Positions 34,461 to 44,014 of a stretch of 54,481 nucleotides of DNA are shown in pieces. The stretch spans positions 1 through 54,481 of the forward strand of contig JAGCWD010000072.1 of assembly GCA_017962025.1 (NCBI GenBank), in the 5' to 3' direction. The notes below the pieces were generated by a model that saw only the letters and a list, made by a program, of their open reading frames with translations, had not been told where the DNA came from and made no database searches. How positions within the stretch are numbered: position 1 is the stretch's first letter; every line of letters starts with the position of its first letter. The DNA is from Bacteroidales bacterium (lineage in GTDB: Bacteria > Bacteroidota > Bacteroidia > Bacteroidales > UBA932). The position numbers were made by a program, and so were the translations under genes.

Positions 34461-35558
34461 TTATTCTTCCAAAATACGGTTTTGCTCGGCAACGGAAGCC
34501 TCATGGATGGCATTGAAAACATCCGTGATGAACTTTTCGGAAAGGCCGTAGGTCTTGCCCTTCGAGATCATGTCTGAAAGGACTTTATCCCAACGTTCAG
34601 CCTGGATAATGGCAATGTTGTGAGCTTTCTTGAACTGTCCCATCTTTCTGGACACCTCCATCCTGGAACCAAGGGAAATCAGAAGGTTCTCGTCGATGAC
34701 ATCGATCCTGGCACGAAGCTGCTCGATGTTCTCATTGTATTCCCTGTCGTTGGTACGTTTCTGCCTGACAATCAAGCTCTCCAACAAGGTCTTTAAGTCT
34801 GATGGAACCAGTTGCTGGGAAGCATCGCTCAAGGCACAGGATGGATCACAATGGGATTCTACCATCAGGCCGTCAAGGCCAAGGTCCATAGCCCTCTGGG
34901 ACAGTTCCTTAAGATATTGGCGTGATCCACCCATGTGGCTTGGATCTGCGAAGAAAGGAATCTGGGGATAGCGGGTACGGAGTTCCACCGCGATCTGCCA
35001 ACCGGGGAGGTTGCGGTAAGGAATCTTCTGGGTTGTGGAAAACCCTCTGTGGATGACACCTAGCTTCCTGACACCTGCCCTATTGAGCCTTTCGAGCGCA
35101 CCGACCCAGAGATCCAGGTCAGGATTGACAGGATTCTTGACAAGCACCGGTATGTCAGTGTCATGGAGCGCATCGGCAATCTCCTGGACCATGAAAGGAT
35201 TCGCGGTTGTACGGGCACCGATCCAGACCATGTCTATTCCATACTTCATGCACTCATAGACATGCTTCTCGTTGGCCACTTCAGTGCAAACCTTCATTCC
35301 GAACTCCCTTTGTACCTTCTGCAACCATTTGAGGCCGGGCACTCCGGCTCCTTCAAAAGAGCCCGGATGGGTACGGGGTTTCCATATTCCGGCACGGAAT
35401 ACATGGATCCCGAATTCATGCAACCCTTTCGCTGTCATCATCACCTGCAGCTCTGACTCGGCGCTGCACGGACCGGCGATGACGATAGGCGGTATGCTCT
35501 CGTCGAAAAATCCCCACTCGGAGACTGGTATGGTGTCAAGGGTTCTGTCCATTGTCAT
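34461..35558 (-). CDS. DAHP synthase fused to chorismate mutase
   Basis: A 365-residue bifunctional enzyme: type I-beta 3-deoxy-7-phosphoheptulonate synthase (residues 20-270; IVIAGPCSAES, RAGIWKPRTHPGSFEG, VIHRGFST, FADPSHMGG, MVESHCDP) followed by an AroQ chorismate mutase (275-365; LRARIDVIDENLLISLGSRMEVSRKMGQFK). It makes the first step of the shikimate pathway and converts chorismate to prephenate. The C-terminal mutase order is as known for Porphyromonas, and such fusions allow feedback control by prephenate. Its ATG overlaps the tyrA stop by four bases. Confidence 0.95.
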   Translation of the reverse strand: MTMDRTLDTIPVSEWGFFDESIPPIVIAGPCSAESELQVMMTAKGLHEFGIHVFRAGIWKPRTHPGSFEGAGVPGLKWLQKVQREFGMKVCTEVANEKHVYECMKYGIDMVWIGARTTANPFMVQEIADALHDTDIPVLVKNPVNPDLDLWVGALERLNRAGVRKLGVIHRGFSTTQKIPYRNLPGWQIAVELRTRYPQIPFFADPSHMGGSRQYLKELSQRAMDLGLDGLMVESHCDPSCALSDASQQLVPSDLKTLLESLIVRQKRTNDREYNENIEQLRARIDVIDENLLISLGSRMEVSRKMGQFKKAHNIAIIQAERWDKVLSDMISKGKTYGLSEKFITDVFNAIHEASVAEQNRILEE

Positions 35559-36409
35559 CTAAGTATCTTCTTTATCTTGTTTGCTTCATGAATGAGACCT
35601 TCAATGCGTTCATCGTCATATGAGTCAATGGCATCGCGGAACTCCTTCATCTTCTCCAGATAGGTATCTATCACCTTGAGGACATTCTCCCTGTTCTGGG
35701 TAAGGATCGGAACCCACATGTCCGATGAACTCTTAGCCAGACGTACGGTCGAGGAAAAACCTCCGGAGGCAAGGTCGAAAATGTGCTTTTCATCCTGCTC
35801 CTTATCAAGGACCGTCAGAGCCAGGGCAAATGATGTCACATGGGAAATGTGGGAGACATAGGCGGTGTGGACGTCGTGGTTGTCAGCATTCATGTAGATG
35901 GGGCGCATGTTAAGCACTCCATACAAATCCTCAACTATTTTGAGGGCCTGAGGGTCGGAATCTTCGGAATTGGCGAATATGCATGCTCTCCCGTCGAACA
36001 GATTGGGCATAGCAGCCCATGGACCAGAGTACTCTGTACCTGCCATGGGGTGGGTGGCCACGAACCTGCCGCGAAGAGGATGGTAATGCACCGAACGGGT
36101 TATCTGGCTCTTGGTGGAACAGGTGTCAATCACTATCTTGCCACCAAAACCATCTTCCATGAATATGTCAAGTACCCTGGGAAGCATCTTGACAGCAGCC
36201 CCTACAGGAACTGCTACCACTACGATGTCACTTCCCCTGACACACTCCTCGAAGGAGACGATTTCGTCTGCAAGTCCCATTCTGAGGGCAGCCTCTGAAG
36301 CGACCGGATCATTTTCGACACCGATCACCCTTTCAGCAAAGCCACGTCTCTTGAGGTCTATTGCCATCGAGCCTCCTATGAGGCCAAGTCCTATTATTCC
36401 GACAACCAT
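35555..36409 (-). CDS. tyrA: Prephenate dehydrogenase
   Basis: A 284-residue NAD(P)-dependent enzyme that turns prephenate into 4-hydroxyphenylpyruvate for tyrosine. The Rossmann motif GIIGLGLIGGSMAIDLKRRG is at the N-terminus; CSTKSQI, THPMAGTEYSGPWAA and SHISHVTSFALAL are family signatures. There is no ACT domain, consistent with the length. It overlaps the genes on both sides (one base and four bases), so it is translated as part of a tight operon. Confidence 0.94.
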   Translation of the reverse strand: MVVGIIGLGLIGGSMAIDLKRRGFAERVIGVENDPVASEAALRMGLADEIVSFEECVRGSDIVVVAVPVGAAVKMLPRVLDIFMEDGFGGKIVIDTCSTKSQITRSVHYHPLRGRFVATHPMAGTEYSGPWAAMPNLFDGRACIFANSEDSDPQALKIVEDLYGVLNMRPIYMNADNHDVHTAYVSHISHVTSFALALTVLDKEQDEKHIFDLASGGFSSTVRLAKSSSDMWVPILTQNRENVLKVIDTYLEKMKEFRDAIDSYDDERIEGLIHEANKIKKILR

Positions 36410-37617
36410 TATTGATTACGTTTGAATTCCTCGATACGCTCGAGGGCATCTTCAAGGATGGGGACGGGCGCACACAGTGAGATGCGCACATAATTTACCC
36501 CATTCTTACCGAACACGAATCCGGGAGTAATGAAGACTCCTGTCGCATGGAGGATCTTCTCGGAAAGTGCTTCTCCTGGGGTCATCCCTTCGGGTCTTTC
36601 GATGGATTCAGGGTCCGGGATTCGTCCCCAGAGGAACAGTCCGGCTGAATCAGGATTGTACTTGACTCCTAGCGCATCGAAGATCCGGCCAGCGGCCAGA
36701 CGGCGACGCCTGTACTCCGCATTCAGGGTTTCAAACCAATCAGGACCCTGTGCAAGTGCCTCAACGGCAGCGATCTGCATCGCCTTGAACATACCGGAAT
36801 CCATCTGGCTCTTCACCTTCAGGATCTCATTCACCATGACCGGATCACCGGCAACCATTCCAACCCTCCAGCCACTCATGTTGTGAGCCTTGCTGAGGGA
36901 ATTCAGTTCGAGGCAGCACTCCCAAGAACCTTCGGCAGAAAAGATCGAGATCGGGTTCTCCGTCAGGATGAAAGAATATGGATTATCATTGACCAGCAGG
37001 ATATTATGCTTGAGCGCGAAATCCACAAGACGCTGATAAAGCTCAGGCGTGGCTTTGGCTCCCGTGGGCATATTGGGATAATTGACCCACATCAACTTAG
37101 CCCTGGAGAGATCCATCTTTTCAAGTTCATCGAAATCGGGCAAGAACCCGTTTTCTTCCTTCAGGTCGTACTTCTGGACCTGTCCGCCGACAAGGTTTAC
37201 TGTGGAAGAATAGGTAGGATAGCCCGGATCGGGGACGAGAACCACATCACCTGGATTGACAAAGGCGAGGCTGATCAAAAGTATGCCCTCCTTGGAGCCG
37301 ACGAGGGGCTGGATACCTCCGTTGGGATTGAGGGTTACACCGTAATAACGTGAGTACCAGTCTGCAAAAGCCTGGCGAAGGACAGGCAGACCCTTGTAGT
37401 TCTGATACTTATGGCTGTCAGTAGCCTGGGCTACCTTCTTCAGCGTGTCGATAGCTGCCTGAGGAGGCATTCCGTCAGGAGCACCTATTCCAAGATTGAC
37501 GAGAGGGCCTAGCCCTTTGGCTGCCCTTTCTGCAGAAACTGCATCAAGGTCTTTCTGTTTGCGTGAGAAATAATACTCCTGGACACCCTTTGTCCTTTCA
37601 GCCGGTTGTATGCGCAT
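36409..37617 (-). CDS. PLP-dependent class I/II aminotransferase (probably aromatic)
   Basis: A 402-residue fold-type I aminotransferase. The PLP lysine is in LNSLSKAHNMSGWRVG; YPNMPTGAKAT, VNDNPYSFI and YVRISLCAP are conserved around the cofactor. In this operon, between prephenate dehydratase and dehydrogenase, it most likely transaminates phenylpyruvate and 4-hydroxyphenylpyruvate to Phe and Tyr. Some relatives use other keto acids, including LL-diaminopimelate. It starts nine bases after pheA. Confidence 0.9.
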   Translation of the reverse strand: MRIQPAERTKGVQEYYFSRKQKDLDAVSAERAAKGLGPLVNLGIGAPDGMPPQAAIDTLKKVAQATDSHKYQNYKGLPVLRQAFADWYSRYYGVTLNPNGGIQPLVGSKEGILLISLAFVNPGDVVLVPDPGYPTYSSTVNLVGGQVQKYDLKEENGFLPDFDELEKMDLSRAKLMWVNYPNMPTGAKATPELYQRLVDFALKHNILLVNDNPYSFILTENPISIFSAEGSWECCLELNSLSKAHNMSGWRVGMVAGDPVMVNEILKVKSQMDSGMFKAMQIAAVEALAQGPDWFETLNAEYRRRRLAAGRIFDALGVKYNPDSAGLFLWGRIPDPESIERPEGMTPGEALSEKILHATGVFITPGFVFGKNGVNYVRISLCAPVPILEDALERIEEFKRNQ

Positions 37618-37626
37618 AGTTCGTGT

Positions 37627-38460
37627 TTATATATTAAAAGATTTATATTCACCTAAAATGAAAAGATCCGCCATCAAAGGCCTGGCAGCCTTCAGGGCCT
37701 GCCGGTAACGGTTGTAGCCCGAAAACTTGATGTCGGCATAGAAGAAATACTGCCATTCCTTCCCCGGGATAGGCAACGACTGGATCCTCGTGAGATTCAT
37801 GTCATAGAATGAAAGCACTGTCAGGACCTGGGCCAGTGAACCAGGCTTATGAGGAAGAGTGAAGCAGAGGGATGCCTTGTCGGTTAAACTCCTCGGAATG
37901 CTGATAGAATCGTCGAGGATAAGGAACCTCGTGAAATTCTGTTTGTAGGTCTCGATTCCTCGCGCAAGTATCTCAAGTCCATTCTCCTCAGCAGCAAGCT
38001 CAGAAGCGACTGCACCTACTCCCATGAGACCTTCGGAGGCGATATCTATGGCACTCTTGGCAGTGTCTTCCGACTCCACCATAGTAATCCATGGGCAATT
38101 CTTCTCGAAGAACCGGCGTGTCTGGTTGATGGCCATGTAATGGGTCCGGACTTCATGTATGTCCTCGATCTTCTGCCCTGGAATGGCCATGAGGTTCTGG
38201 TGGATGGGGATATAGATCTCTCCCTTTATCTTGTATGGATTTGATCTCAGCAATTCAAAATTGGGAAGGAGACCTCCGGAAATGGTGTTCTCAATAGCCA
38301 TTATAGCACCCTCCGCACGTCCATCCCCAAGAGCCTCGAACAAGCTCTCGAACGTCGGGCACTCGACTATCGAGACCTCCTCTCCCCTTTGGGAGTAGAA
38401 GGCTCTCGCAGCCTGCTCGTGGAAACACCCACGATATCCTTGGATTGCTATTTCCGGCAT
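37627..38460 (-). CDS. pheA: Prephenate dehydratase
   Basis: A 277-residue enzyme making phenylpyruvate from prephenate. The PDT domain (1-185) starts IAIQGYRGCFHEQAARAFY and includes AIENTISGGLLPNFELL and the TRF-type motif (NFTRFLIL). An ACT regulatory domain (195-277; HKPGSLAQVLTVLSFYDMNLTRIQSLP) binds Phe for feedback inhibition. It lacks the chorismate mutase domain of E. coli PheA, which here is on the DAHP synthase. It is third in the pyrH-frr-pheA run. Confidence 0.95.
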   Translation of the reverse strand: MPEIAIQGYRGCFHEQAARAFYSQRGEEVSIVECPTFESLFEALGDGRAEGAIMAIENTISGGLLPNFELLRSNPYKIKGEIYIPIHQNLMAIPGQKIEDIHEVRTHYMAINQTRRFFEKNCPWITMVESEDTAKSAIDIASEGLMGVGAVASELAAEENGLEILARGIETYKQNFTRFLILDDSISIPRSLTDKASLCFTLPHKPGSLAQVLTVLSFYDMNLTRIQSLPIPGKEWQYFFYADIKFSGYNRYRQALKAARPLMADLFILGEYKSFNI

Positions 38461-38499
38461 ATAAATTGGGGAAGGAAGGAGCCGTGACAGCCCAAAAAT

Positions 38500-39069
38500 C
38501 TAGACAGTCAGAATCTCCTTTTCCTTTGCCGAGACGAGGACATCTATAGCCTTGACCTTTGCGTCAGTTACCTTCTGGATCTCATCCTCTCCCTCTTTCT
38601 GGACGTCCTCTGAGAACTCTCCCGCCTTCTGAGCTTTCTTCAAAGCCTCAACTCCTTCGCGGCGGACATTCCTGACAGCCACCTTTGCATTCTCACCAGC
38701 AGCTTTGGCCTTCTTGATCAGGTCCTTGCGTCTCTCCTCTGTAAGCGGAGGTATGGGACAACGGATGATCTCACCATTGTTCTGGGGAGTGAAACCGAGG
38801 TTGGCGGCCATGATGGCCTTCTCGATAGCAGAGATCAGACTCCTTTCCCAAGGCTGGATGGTAATGGTCCTGGCATCGGGAACACTGATGGAAGCCACCT
38901 GGGAAACCGGTGTATCGGTCCCATAGTAGTTGACAGTCACATTATTGAGGATGGAAGGATTGGCCTTGCCCACCCTGTAAGTCTTGAGGTCTTCCTCAAG
39001 GAAACTGACGGTGTCACCCATCTTGTTTTCGACACCCTTCAGAATCTCTTTGGCTTTCTCTGTTAACAT
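38500..39069 (-). CDS. frr: Ribosome recycling factor
   Basis: A 189-residue RRF, close to the family's 185. It splits post-termination ribosomes together with EF-G. Features: LKTYRVGKANPSILNNVTVNYYG, ISVPDARTITIQPWE, NDGEIIRC-like NNGEIIRCPIPPLTEERRKDLIKKAK and a C-terminal helix. It is 11 bases after pyrH, the usual pyrH-frr pairing. It ends in TAG. Confidence 0.96.
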   Translation of the reverse strand: MLTEKAKEILKGVENKMGDTVSFLEEDLKTYRVGKANPSILNNVTVNYYGTDTPVSQVASISVPDARTITIQPWERSLISAIEKAIMAANLGFTPQNNGEIIRCPIPPLTEERRKDLIKKAKAAGENAKVAVRNVRREGVEALKKAQKAGEFSEDVQKEGEDEIQKVTDAKVKAIDVLVSAKEKEILTV

Positions 39070-39080
39070 ATCTCAAAAAA

Positions 39081-39785
39081 TTACTTATGAACCAATGTAC
39101 CGACTTTTTCTCCGTCAAGGATCTTCTTCAGGGCACCGGGAGCATCGATATCGAATACAATAATCGGCATGTTCCCGTCATTGCACAGGGCGTAGGCCGT
39201 CTGGTCAAGTACCCTGAGTTCTTTTGCCATCGCTTCGGAGAACGTAATGTCCTCATATTTCACGGCATCGGGGACCTTTTTGGGGTCGGCGGTGTAGACG
39301 CCGTCAACTTTCGTGCCTTTCAGCATGACGTCAGCCCGAATCTCGAGAGCCCTGAGCGCTGCACCTGAATCCGTAGTAAAGAACGGATTGCCAGTGCCAC
39401 CGGCGATAAGGGCGACTCCACCATTCTCAAGGACCTTCACAGCATTGTCGCGGTTGTAATAACGGACAAAAGGTTCCATGGGAGTTGCTGTAAAGACCTC
39501 TGCATGGACTCCTTCATCTTCTATAAACTGGCTGAGAGCCAACGAGTTGATTACTGTTGCAAGCATACCCATACGGTCTCCTCCGACACGGTCGAAACCC
39601 TTATCGAGTCCCTGAAGGCCACGGAATATGTTACCACCTCCGTTTACTACACCGATCTGGAGACCGGCCTTTGCGGCCTGGGCGATTTCCCTTGCATATT
39701 TTCTCAGATATTCCGGCTCCAACCCCTTTCCTTCGGGACCGCCGAGAATCTCGCCGCTGAGTTTAAGCAGAACTCTCTTGTACAT
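39081..39785 (-). CDS. pyrH: UMP kinase
   Basis: A 234-residue hexameric uridylate kinase making UDP from UMP. Motifs: RVLLKLSGEILGG at the start, GVVNGGGNIFRG, RMGMLATVINSLALSQFIE, and DGVYTADPKKVPDA. The ATG at 39785 was chosen; an upstream frame extension to 39839 overlaps the preceding gene's end and the promoter. It begins the long minus-strand operon. The -7 box TATTTTTG is 15 bases upstream. Confidence 0.96.
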   Translation of the reverse strand: MYKRVLLKLSGEILGGPEGKGLEPEYLRKYAREIAQAAKAGLQIGVVNGGGNIFRGLQGLDKGFDRVGGDRMGMLATVINSLALSQFIEDEGVHAEVFTATPMEPFVRYYNRDNAVKVLENGGVALIAGGTGNPFFTTDSGAALRALEIRADVMLKGTKVDGVYTADPKKVPDAVKYEDITFSEAMAKELRVLDQTAYALCNDGNMPIIVFDIDAPGALKKILDGEKVGTLVHK

Positions 39786-39800
39786 TTGAACGAATTTTGC

Positions 39801-39808
39801 CAAAAATA
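39801..39808 (-). promoter_or_regulatory. -7 promoter element of pyrH operon
   Basis: On the minus strand TATTTTTG matches TAnnTTTG and lies 15 bases before the pyrH ATG. No -33 TTTG at the standard distance is seen. Confidence 0.4.
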
Positions 39809-39835
39809 GTGATTTTTGATCTAAACTGGAAGAAT

Positions 39836-41302
39836 TCAATAGGTAAACGAACAGTCAAAGTCCTTCCCGCCTGCTCCGATCCTGAAAGTGTGGACTTCAC
39901 GTTTGCCTGGCTTCACCGCCATCACATCCACACAGAGGTTAGTCTTATAGTCATAGAACGCATGTGTGGTGCCCGGAAGCATCAGATCCGGGACGACCCA
40001 GCCGTAGCCTTGTGAAATGAAATAGTTGACACCCTGTTCCTTAACGTACATGTTGACATGGGCGTCGCCGGTGAACATACCTACCAGCGTACCTTTCTCA
40101 GCAAAGGCAGCAAGGATGTCCATCACATGCTGGTTGCCGGCCAGGGTCTCCTCCGTAGGTGTCGAATTCGTCCACCTTCCGAGGGGGTGGGGCATGTAAT
40201 GCGCCATCACTATTACTGGGAGGTCCACCGGAGTGCTGTCTAGCAGTCCCTGGAGCCAGGCCATCTGTCCGTCGTCAAAGAGGTAATAGGAACCGTCCTG
40301 CGTCCCGGTACCCTGGCTGTTCAGGAATATGACCCTGACGCCCTTGCCGGGCACATCGTACCAACCATAAGTCTTGCCTGGGATGAGGTGCAGGTTCTCC
40401 CCTGCCCTTTCCTGCCAAGGTTTCTGGAAAAAGCCTGCCAAGTCATCATCAGTGAAATACTTACCTTCTCCAGCATCCCAGTCATGGTTTCCGGGTGTGT
40501 AGAGCCAGATCCCATCGTATTTGTCCATCTCGGCCCTGGTGTTGTTAACGATCTCCATGGCATAGGCGGAATTCTCAGTTGCAGGGTACGCGTTGAGCCC
40601 GATGTCTCCGAAATTGACCATGAAATCGGCACCGAAAGCCTCAGCAGCAGTGACAGCATGTCCTATGTGCTTGTAGGAGAAGCGGCCTGAAGTATGGACG
40701 TCGGTTATAATGGGGAAACAAAGAACCGTGTCGTCCCCCTTCCATTCAGCAAACCTCGCATAAGCTTCGTTTATCTGAGGCAGGACGAAGTCGGTCTTGT
40801 CCGTAGCAAGGTCCTCATCCCTGAGCAGATGGTCATTGATTTCCCTCCACGGTATGGTAGGGGTCATATACAGGAAGTTGATCGACTGACCCTTGTCGCA
40901 GTCAAAATATTCAAGTCTAAGGTTATGCTTGCCCTTGGAAAGCCTCTTGGTGGCTATCTTGGTGATCGGGCCGTGGGCCCCATCGTTGTCATACAAGAGC
41001 TCACCGTCAACGTACAACTTGGAGCCATCGTCAGTCGAAGCCTTGAAGGTATAGTCCTCTTCTTTCCTGACTTTCAAGGTGGTTTCCATCAGGAGTGCAT
41101 AGTGGTTCAAGGTCTCATCGATGTCCACCAGGTCGAAGTTGTTCTTGACTCCCACGATGTCCGGATCTCCCAACTTGGAGAAATCTGGCAACTGCCTCTC
41201 CGGCCAGTCAAGATAGAGCTTGTAATTAACCACCGGATCCTTCTCTGTGGTACAGGCGGCGAGGATAAGGAAGGCCGCAAATAAAAAAAACCTGGTTTTC
41301 AT
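39836..41302 (-). CDS. PA14-domain metallophosphoesterase lipoprotein
   Basis: A 488-residue lipoprotein (lipobox LAAC, Cys17). Residues 25-160 resemble a PA14 carbohydrate-binding domain (YTFKASTDDGSKLYVDGELLYDNDG). Residues 185-430 are a calcineurin-like phosphoesterase: ITDVHTSGRFS, NFGDIGLNA, TPGNHDWD, MAHYMPHP and GDAHVN supply metal ligands, though the usual second GDxxD Asp is less clear. It probably dephosphorylates an exported sugar phosphate or nucleotide, the PA14 part tethering it to glycan. ATG at 41302 begins the signal peptide; an upstream ATG at 41320 is possible. Confidence 0.88.
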   Translation of the reverse strand: MKTRFFLFAAFLILAACTTEKDPVVNYKLYLDWPERQLPDFSKLGDPDIVGVKNNFDLVDIDETLNHYALLMETTLKVRKEEDYTFKASTDDGSKLYVDGELLYDNDGAHGPITKIATKRLSKGKHNLRLEYFDCDKGQSINFLYMTPTIPWREINDHLLRDEDLATDKTDFVLPQINEAYARFAEWKGDDTVLCFPIITDVHTSGRFSYKHIGHAVTAAEAFGADFMVNFGDIGLNAYPATENSAYAMEIVNNTRAEMDKYDGIWLYTPGNHDWDAGEGKYFTDDDLAGFFQKPWQERAGENLHLIPGKTYGWYDVPGKGVRVIFLNSQGTGTQDGSYYLFDDGQMAWLQGLLDSTPVDLPVIVMAHYMPHPLGRWTNSTPTEETLAGNQHVMDILAAFAEKGTLVGMFTGDAHVNMYVKEQGVNYFISQGYGWVVPDLMLPGTTHAFYDYKTNLCVDVMAVKPGKREVHTFRIGAGGKDFDCSFTY

Positions 41303-41374
41303 ATTCCTTGATTGATTCAATAAATATAGTGAGAAATCCCAGAAATCAGTGAAAAATCTCCGTATATTAGTAGC

Positions 41375-42694
41375 ATGAAGAGAATCTTAATCGGAGCTTC
41401 GATCCTCCTTTCATTTTCCGCGGCCATTGCGGCACAGAATCCGATTTTCCTTTCCAGGGCTTACAATTCAGATCCGCAGGCTCGCGTATGGGTCATTCCC
41501 GGAGAGGCCTCTCCGAGACTATTCATCTATGGTTCCAGCGACGATGATCCTTCTTACTATTGCTCCAAGCACTATGATGTCTTCTCCACTGAAGACATGG
41601 TACACTGGACAGGGGTCAGGTCTTTCAGTTCATCAGAAATTCCCTACAACGACGAGTTGCTCTATGCACCTGACTGCATCGAAAAGGATGGGAAGTACTA
41701 CCTTTTCTATTCGCAGGGCGGAAACGGGAGCGTGGAAGGCACGGCCGTAAGCGATAGTCCTTACGGCCCTTTCAGGGACGGAAGGCCGCTTGAGGGTGCC
41801 GGACAGATCGATCCCTCGGTGTTCATCGACGATGACGGCCAGGCCTGGCTTTTCTGGGGGCAGTTTAGTGCGAAGTGTGCCAGGCTCAACCCGGACATGA
41901 GGAGTATCGACCGCTCTACGATACAAGACGGGATCATTACTGAGAAGGAGCATCATTTCCATGAGGGGATCCAGGCTTTCAAACACAACGGGACATATTA
42001 CCTGGTCTTTGCCGACATCAGCAGGCGGGGAATGCCAACCTGCCTTGGATATGCTACCTCGGACAAGGTTACCGGGCCATACAAGTACCGTGGAGTGATC
42101 ATAGACAATTACGGTTGTGACCCTGCCGTTTGGAACAATCATGGTTCGGTCGTATGCTTCAAGGACAGATGGTACGTCTTCTACCACCGATCCACCTGTG
42201 GGACAGTGACGATGAGGAACAGTTGTGCGGAGCCCATAGAGATCCTTCCTGATGGATCCATTCAGGAAGTGACAATGACGTCTACCGGAGCCGGACTGCC
42301 CCTTGATCCTTACCTCCAACTTGGGAAAGATCCTGTCGCCGGAAGGGCATGCCTTCTCCACGGACATGTGAGAATCGACAGGAAAAGCCACCTTGACGGG
42401 ATACGTGACAACGACATGGCGGCATGGAAGGATTTTGACTTCAAGCAGGCACCTGGAAAGATGCTTGTCTCTGTCTGCCCCAAAGCCGGAGGAACGATAT
42501 CTGTGTACTCTGAGTATCTCTACGGCCACGTCCTGGCGTCATTCGATGTCCCTCCGGGAGATGGGAAATCATTCATAATCCTCGAGGCAAAGGTCGAGGA
42601 AGTTCTCAAAGGAGTCCTGCCGATAAGGATGCGCTTCCGTGGCGAAGCTGACAAGGACCTCTTCGTCCTCGGAGGATTCAGTTTTTCGAAATAA
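41375..42694 (+). CDS. GH43 family glycoside hydrolase, exported
   Basis: A 439-residue exported enzyme (signal peptide to about AAIAAQ, 20). The five-bladed propeller (25-310) carries the expected acids: Asp33 (NSDPQARVW), Asp146 (QIDPSVFIDDDG) and Glu197 (HFHEGIQAF). GH43 members are arabinofuranosidases or xylosidases acting on arabinoxylan. The C-terminal 120 residues resemble a carbohydrate-binding beta-sandwich (CBM6-like). It is six bases before the CE15 esterase, a pairing that suggests glucuronoarabinoxylan breakdown. Confidence 0.9.
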   Translation: MKRILIGASILLSFSAAIAAQNPIFLSRAYNSDPQARVWVIPGEASPRLFIYGSSDDDPSYYCSKHYDVFSTEDMVHWTGVRSFSSSEIPYNDELLYAPDCIEKDGKYYLFYSQGGNGSVEGTAVSDSPYGPFRDGRPLEGAGQIDPSVFIDDDGQAWLFWGQFSAKCARLNPDMRSIDRSTIQDGIITEKEHHFHEGIQAFKHNGTYYLVFADISRRGMPTCLGYATSDKVTGPYKYRGVIIDNYGCDPAVWNNHGSVVCFKDRWYVFYHRSTCGTVTMRNSCAEPIEILPDGSIQEVTMTSTGAGLPLDPYLQLGKDPVAGRACLLHGHVRIDRKSHLDGIRDNDMAAWKDFDFKQAPGKMLVSVCPKAGGTISVYSEYLYGHVLASFDVPPGDGKSFIILEAKVEEVLKGVLPIRMRFRGEADKDLFVLGGFSFSK

Positions 42695-42700
42695 TAGTCC

Positions 42701-44014
42701 ATGAATATGAAAAGGATAGCACTAATTCTTTTAGCAGCCGCATGGGTGGCCTCTTTCCCTTCCGAAGCACAGGAAGTAAATTACGACGAAAGCAAGGTCG
42801 AACCTTACGTGCTCGAAGACCCGCTTGTTTTCGCTAACGGCAAAAAGGTCAAGTCCAAGGCAGACTGGCAGCTCAGGCGTTCAGAAATCCTTGACATTTT
42901 CCAGAGCGAAATGTACGGACGCATGCCCGGAAACCCGGAAGCCCTTGTCCTCGAGACTATCGAAGAAGGAAAGACCATGGCTGGGACCGCCCTGCGTCGT
43001 CAGGTGAGGATGTGGTTCAAGGCGGACAAGAGCGGCCCGTCAGTGGATTGGCTTATCATCACTCCGGCACGTGCGAAAGGGCCGGTTCCCACTGTAATCC
43101 TGCTCAATTACGAAGGGAACCACACGGTCCTGCCAGATCCTGAGATTATCGTTCCTGACGTCTGGATGAGGGCTAAATATGGTTTCAAGGCCGACCCGGA
43201 TGCACGTGGAATACTCTCTGATCCAAGTTCTATAACAAGACTCCCTGCCGACCTGCTTGTAGCCAGGGGTTATGCCCTTGTGACCGCATGTTATGCAGAG
43301 CTCTCCCCGGACCCTGAGTCGGGAGACAAAGGACCGGATGGGAAACCCCTCCAGGAGGAATTCGCATATACACGCCTTTTCTCACTCTGGGGAGATAGGG
43401 ATCCTTCCAGGACAGACAATACCACAGCCCTCGCGGCATGGGGCTGGGGCCTGATGAGGGGAATGGACATGATCGAAAGGGACCCTGCCCTTGACGAAGG
43501 GAAGGTGCTTCTGACAGGATATTCAAGACTGGGCAAGGCAGCTCTCGTAGCCGGAGCGTTCGATGAGAGATTCCCCGTTGTGGTGCCGAATCAGACCGGA
43601 GGCGGGGGTGTCCCACTTGCAAAACGGAACTTCGGGGAAACCATCACTACCGAAATGAGGAGTTTCACCCACTGGTACTGCAAGGCATATTCTCGCTATG
43701 CCGGTCACGAGGACATTATGCCCTTCGACCAGCATCTATTCCTGACCTGTATTGCACCCAGGGCACTCCTGGTGGAAGGTTTCGACCAACCATGGTTCGA
43801 CACTAAGGGTGAATTCCTCTCGGTCCAGGCCGCCAGTCCGGTCTGGGAGTTCCTGGGGAAACCTGGCCTGCCGAAGGTTTCATGGCCCGATGACTATGAT
43901 ACAAAAGCCATAGGTCCGGTCCTCGGATACGTCCGAAGGGACCTGGACCATGGCATTTCAATGATAGACTGGGTCTGGATGCTCGATTTTGCCGACAGGC
44001 AGTTCGGGCTATAA
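42701..44014 (+). CDS. CE15-like glucuronoyl esterase, exported
   Basis: A 437-residue exported alpha/beta-hydrolase (signal peptide to about SEAQ). The nucleophile is Ser275 in TGYSRLGKAAL, and the catalytic His is His417 in DHGISMIDW. DQHLFLTCIAPRALLVEGFD is a CE15 hallmark. CE15 enzymes cut the ester between glucuronoxylan and lignin alcohols. Two starts, 42701 and 42707, are possible. It overlaps the convergent Gfo/Idh gene by six bases. CE15 rather than a generic acetyl esterase is favoured by the Ser motif and the GH43 neighbour. Confidence 0.86.
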   Translation: MNMKRIALILLAAAWVASFPSEAQEVNYDESKVEPYVLEDPLVFANGKKVKSKADWQLRRSEILDIFQSEMYGRMPGNPEALVLETIEEGKTMAGTALRRQVRMWFKADKSGPSVDWLIITPARAKGPVPTVILLNYEGNHTVLPDPEIIVPDVWMRAKYGFKADPDARGILSDPSSITRLPADLLVARGYALVTACYAELSPDPESGDKGPDGKPLQEEFAYTRLFSLWGDRDPSRTDNTTALAAWGWGLMRGMDMIERDPALDEGKVLLTGYSRLGKAALVAGAFDERFPVVVPNQTGGGGVPLAKRNFGETITTEMRSFTHWYCKAYSRYAGHEDIMPFDQHLFLTCIAPRALLVEGFDQPWFDTKGEFLSVQAASPVWEFLGKPGLPKVSWPDDYDTKAIGPVLGYVRRDLDHGISMIDWVWMLDFADRQFGL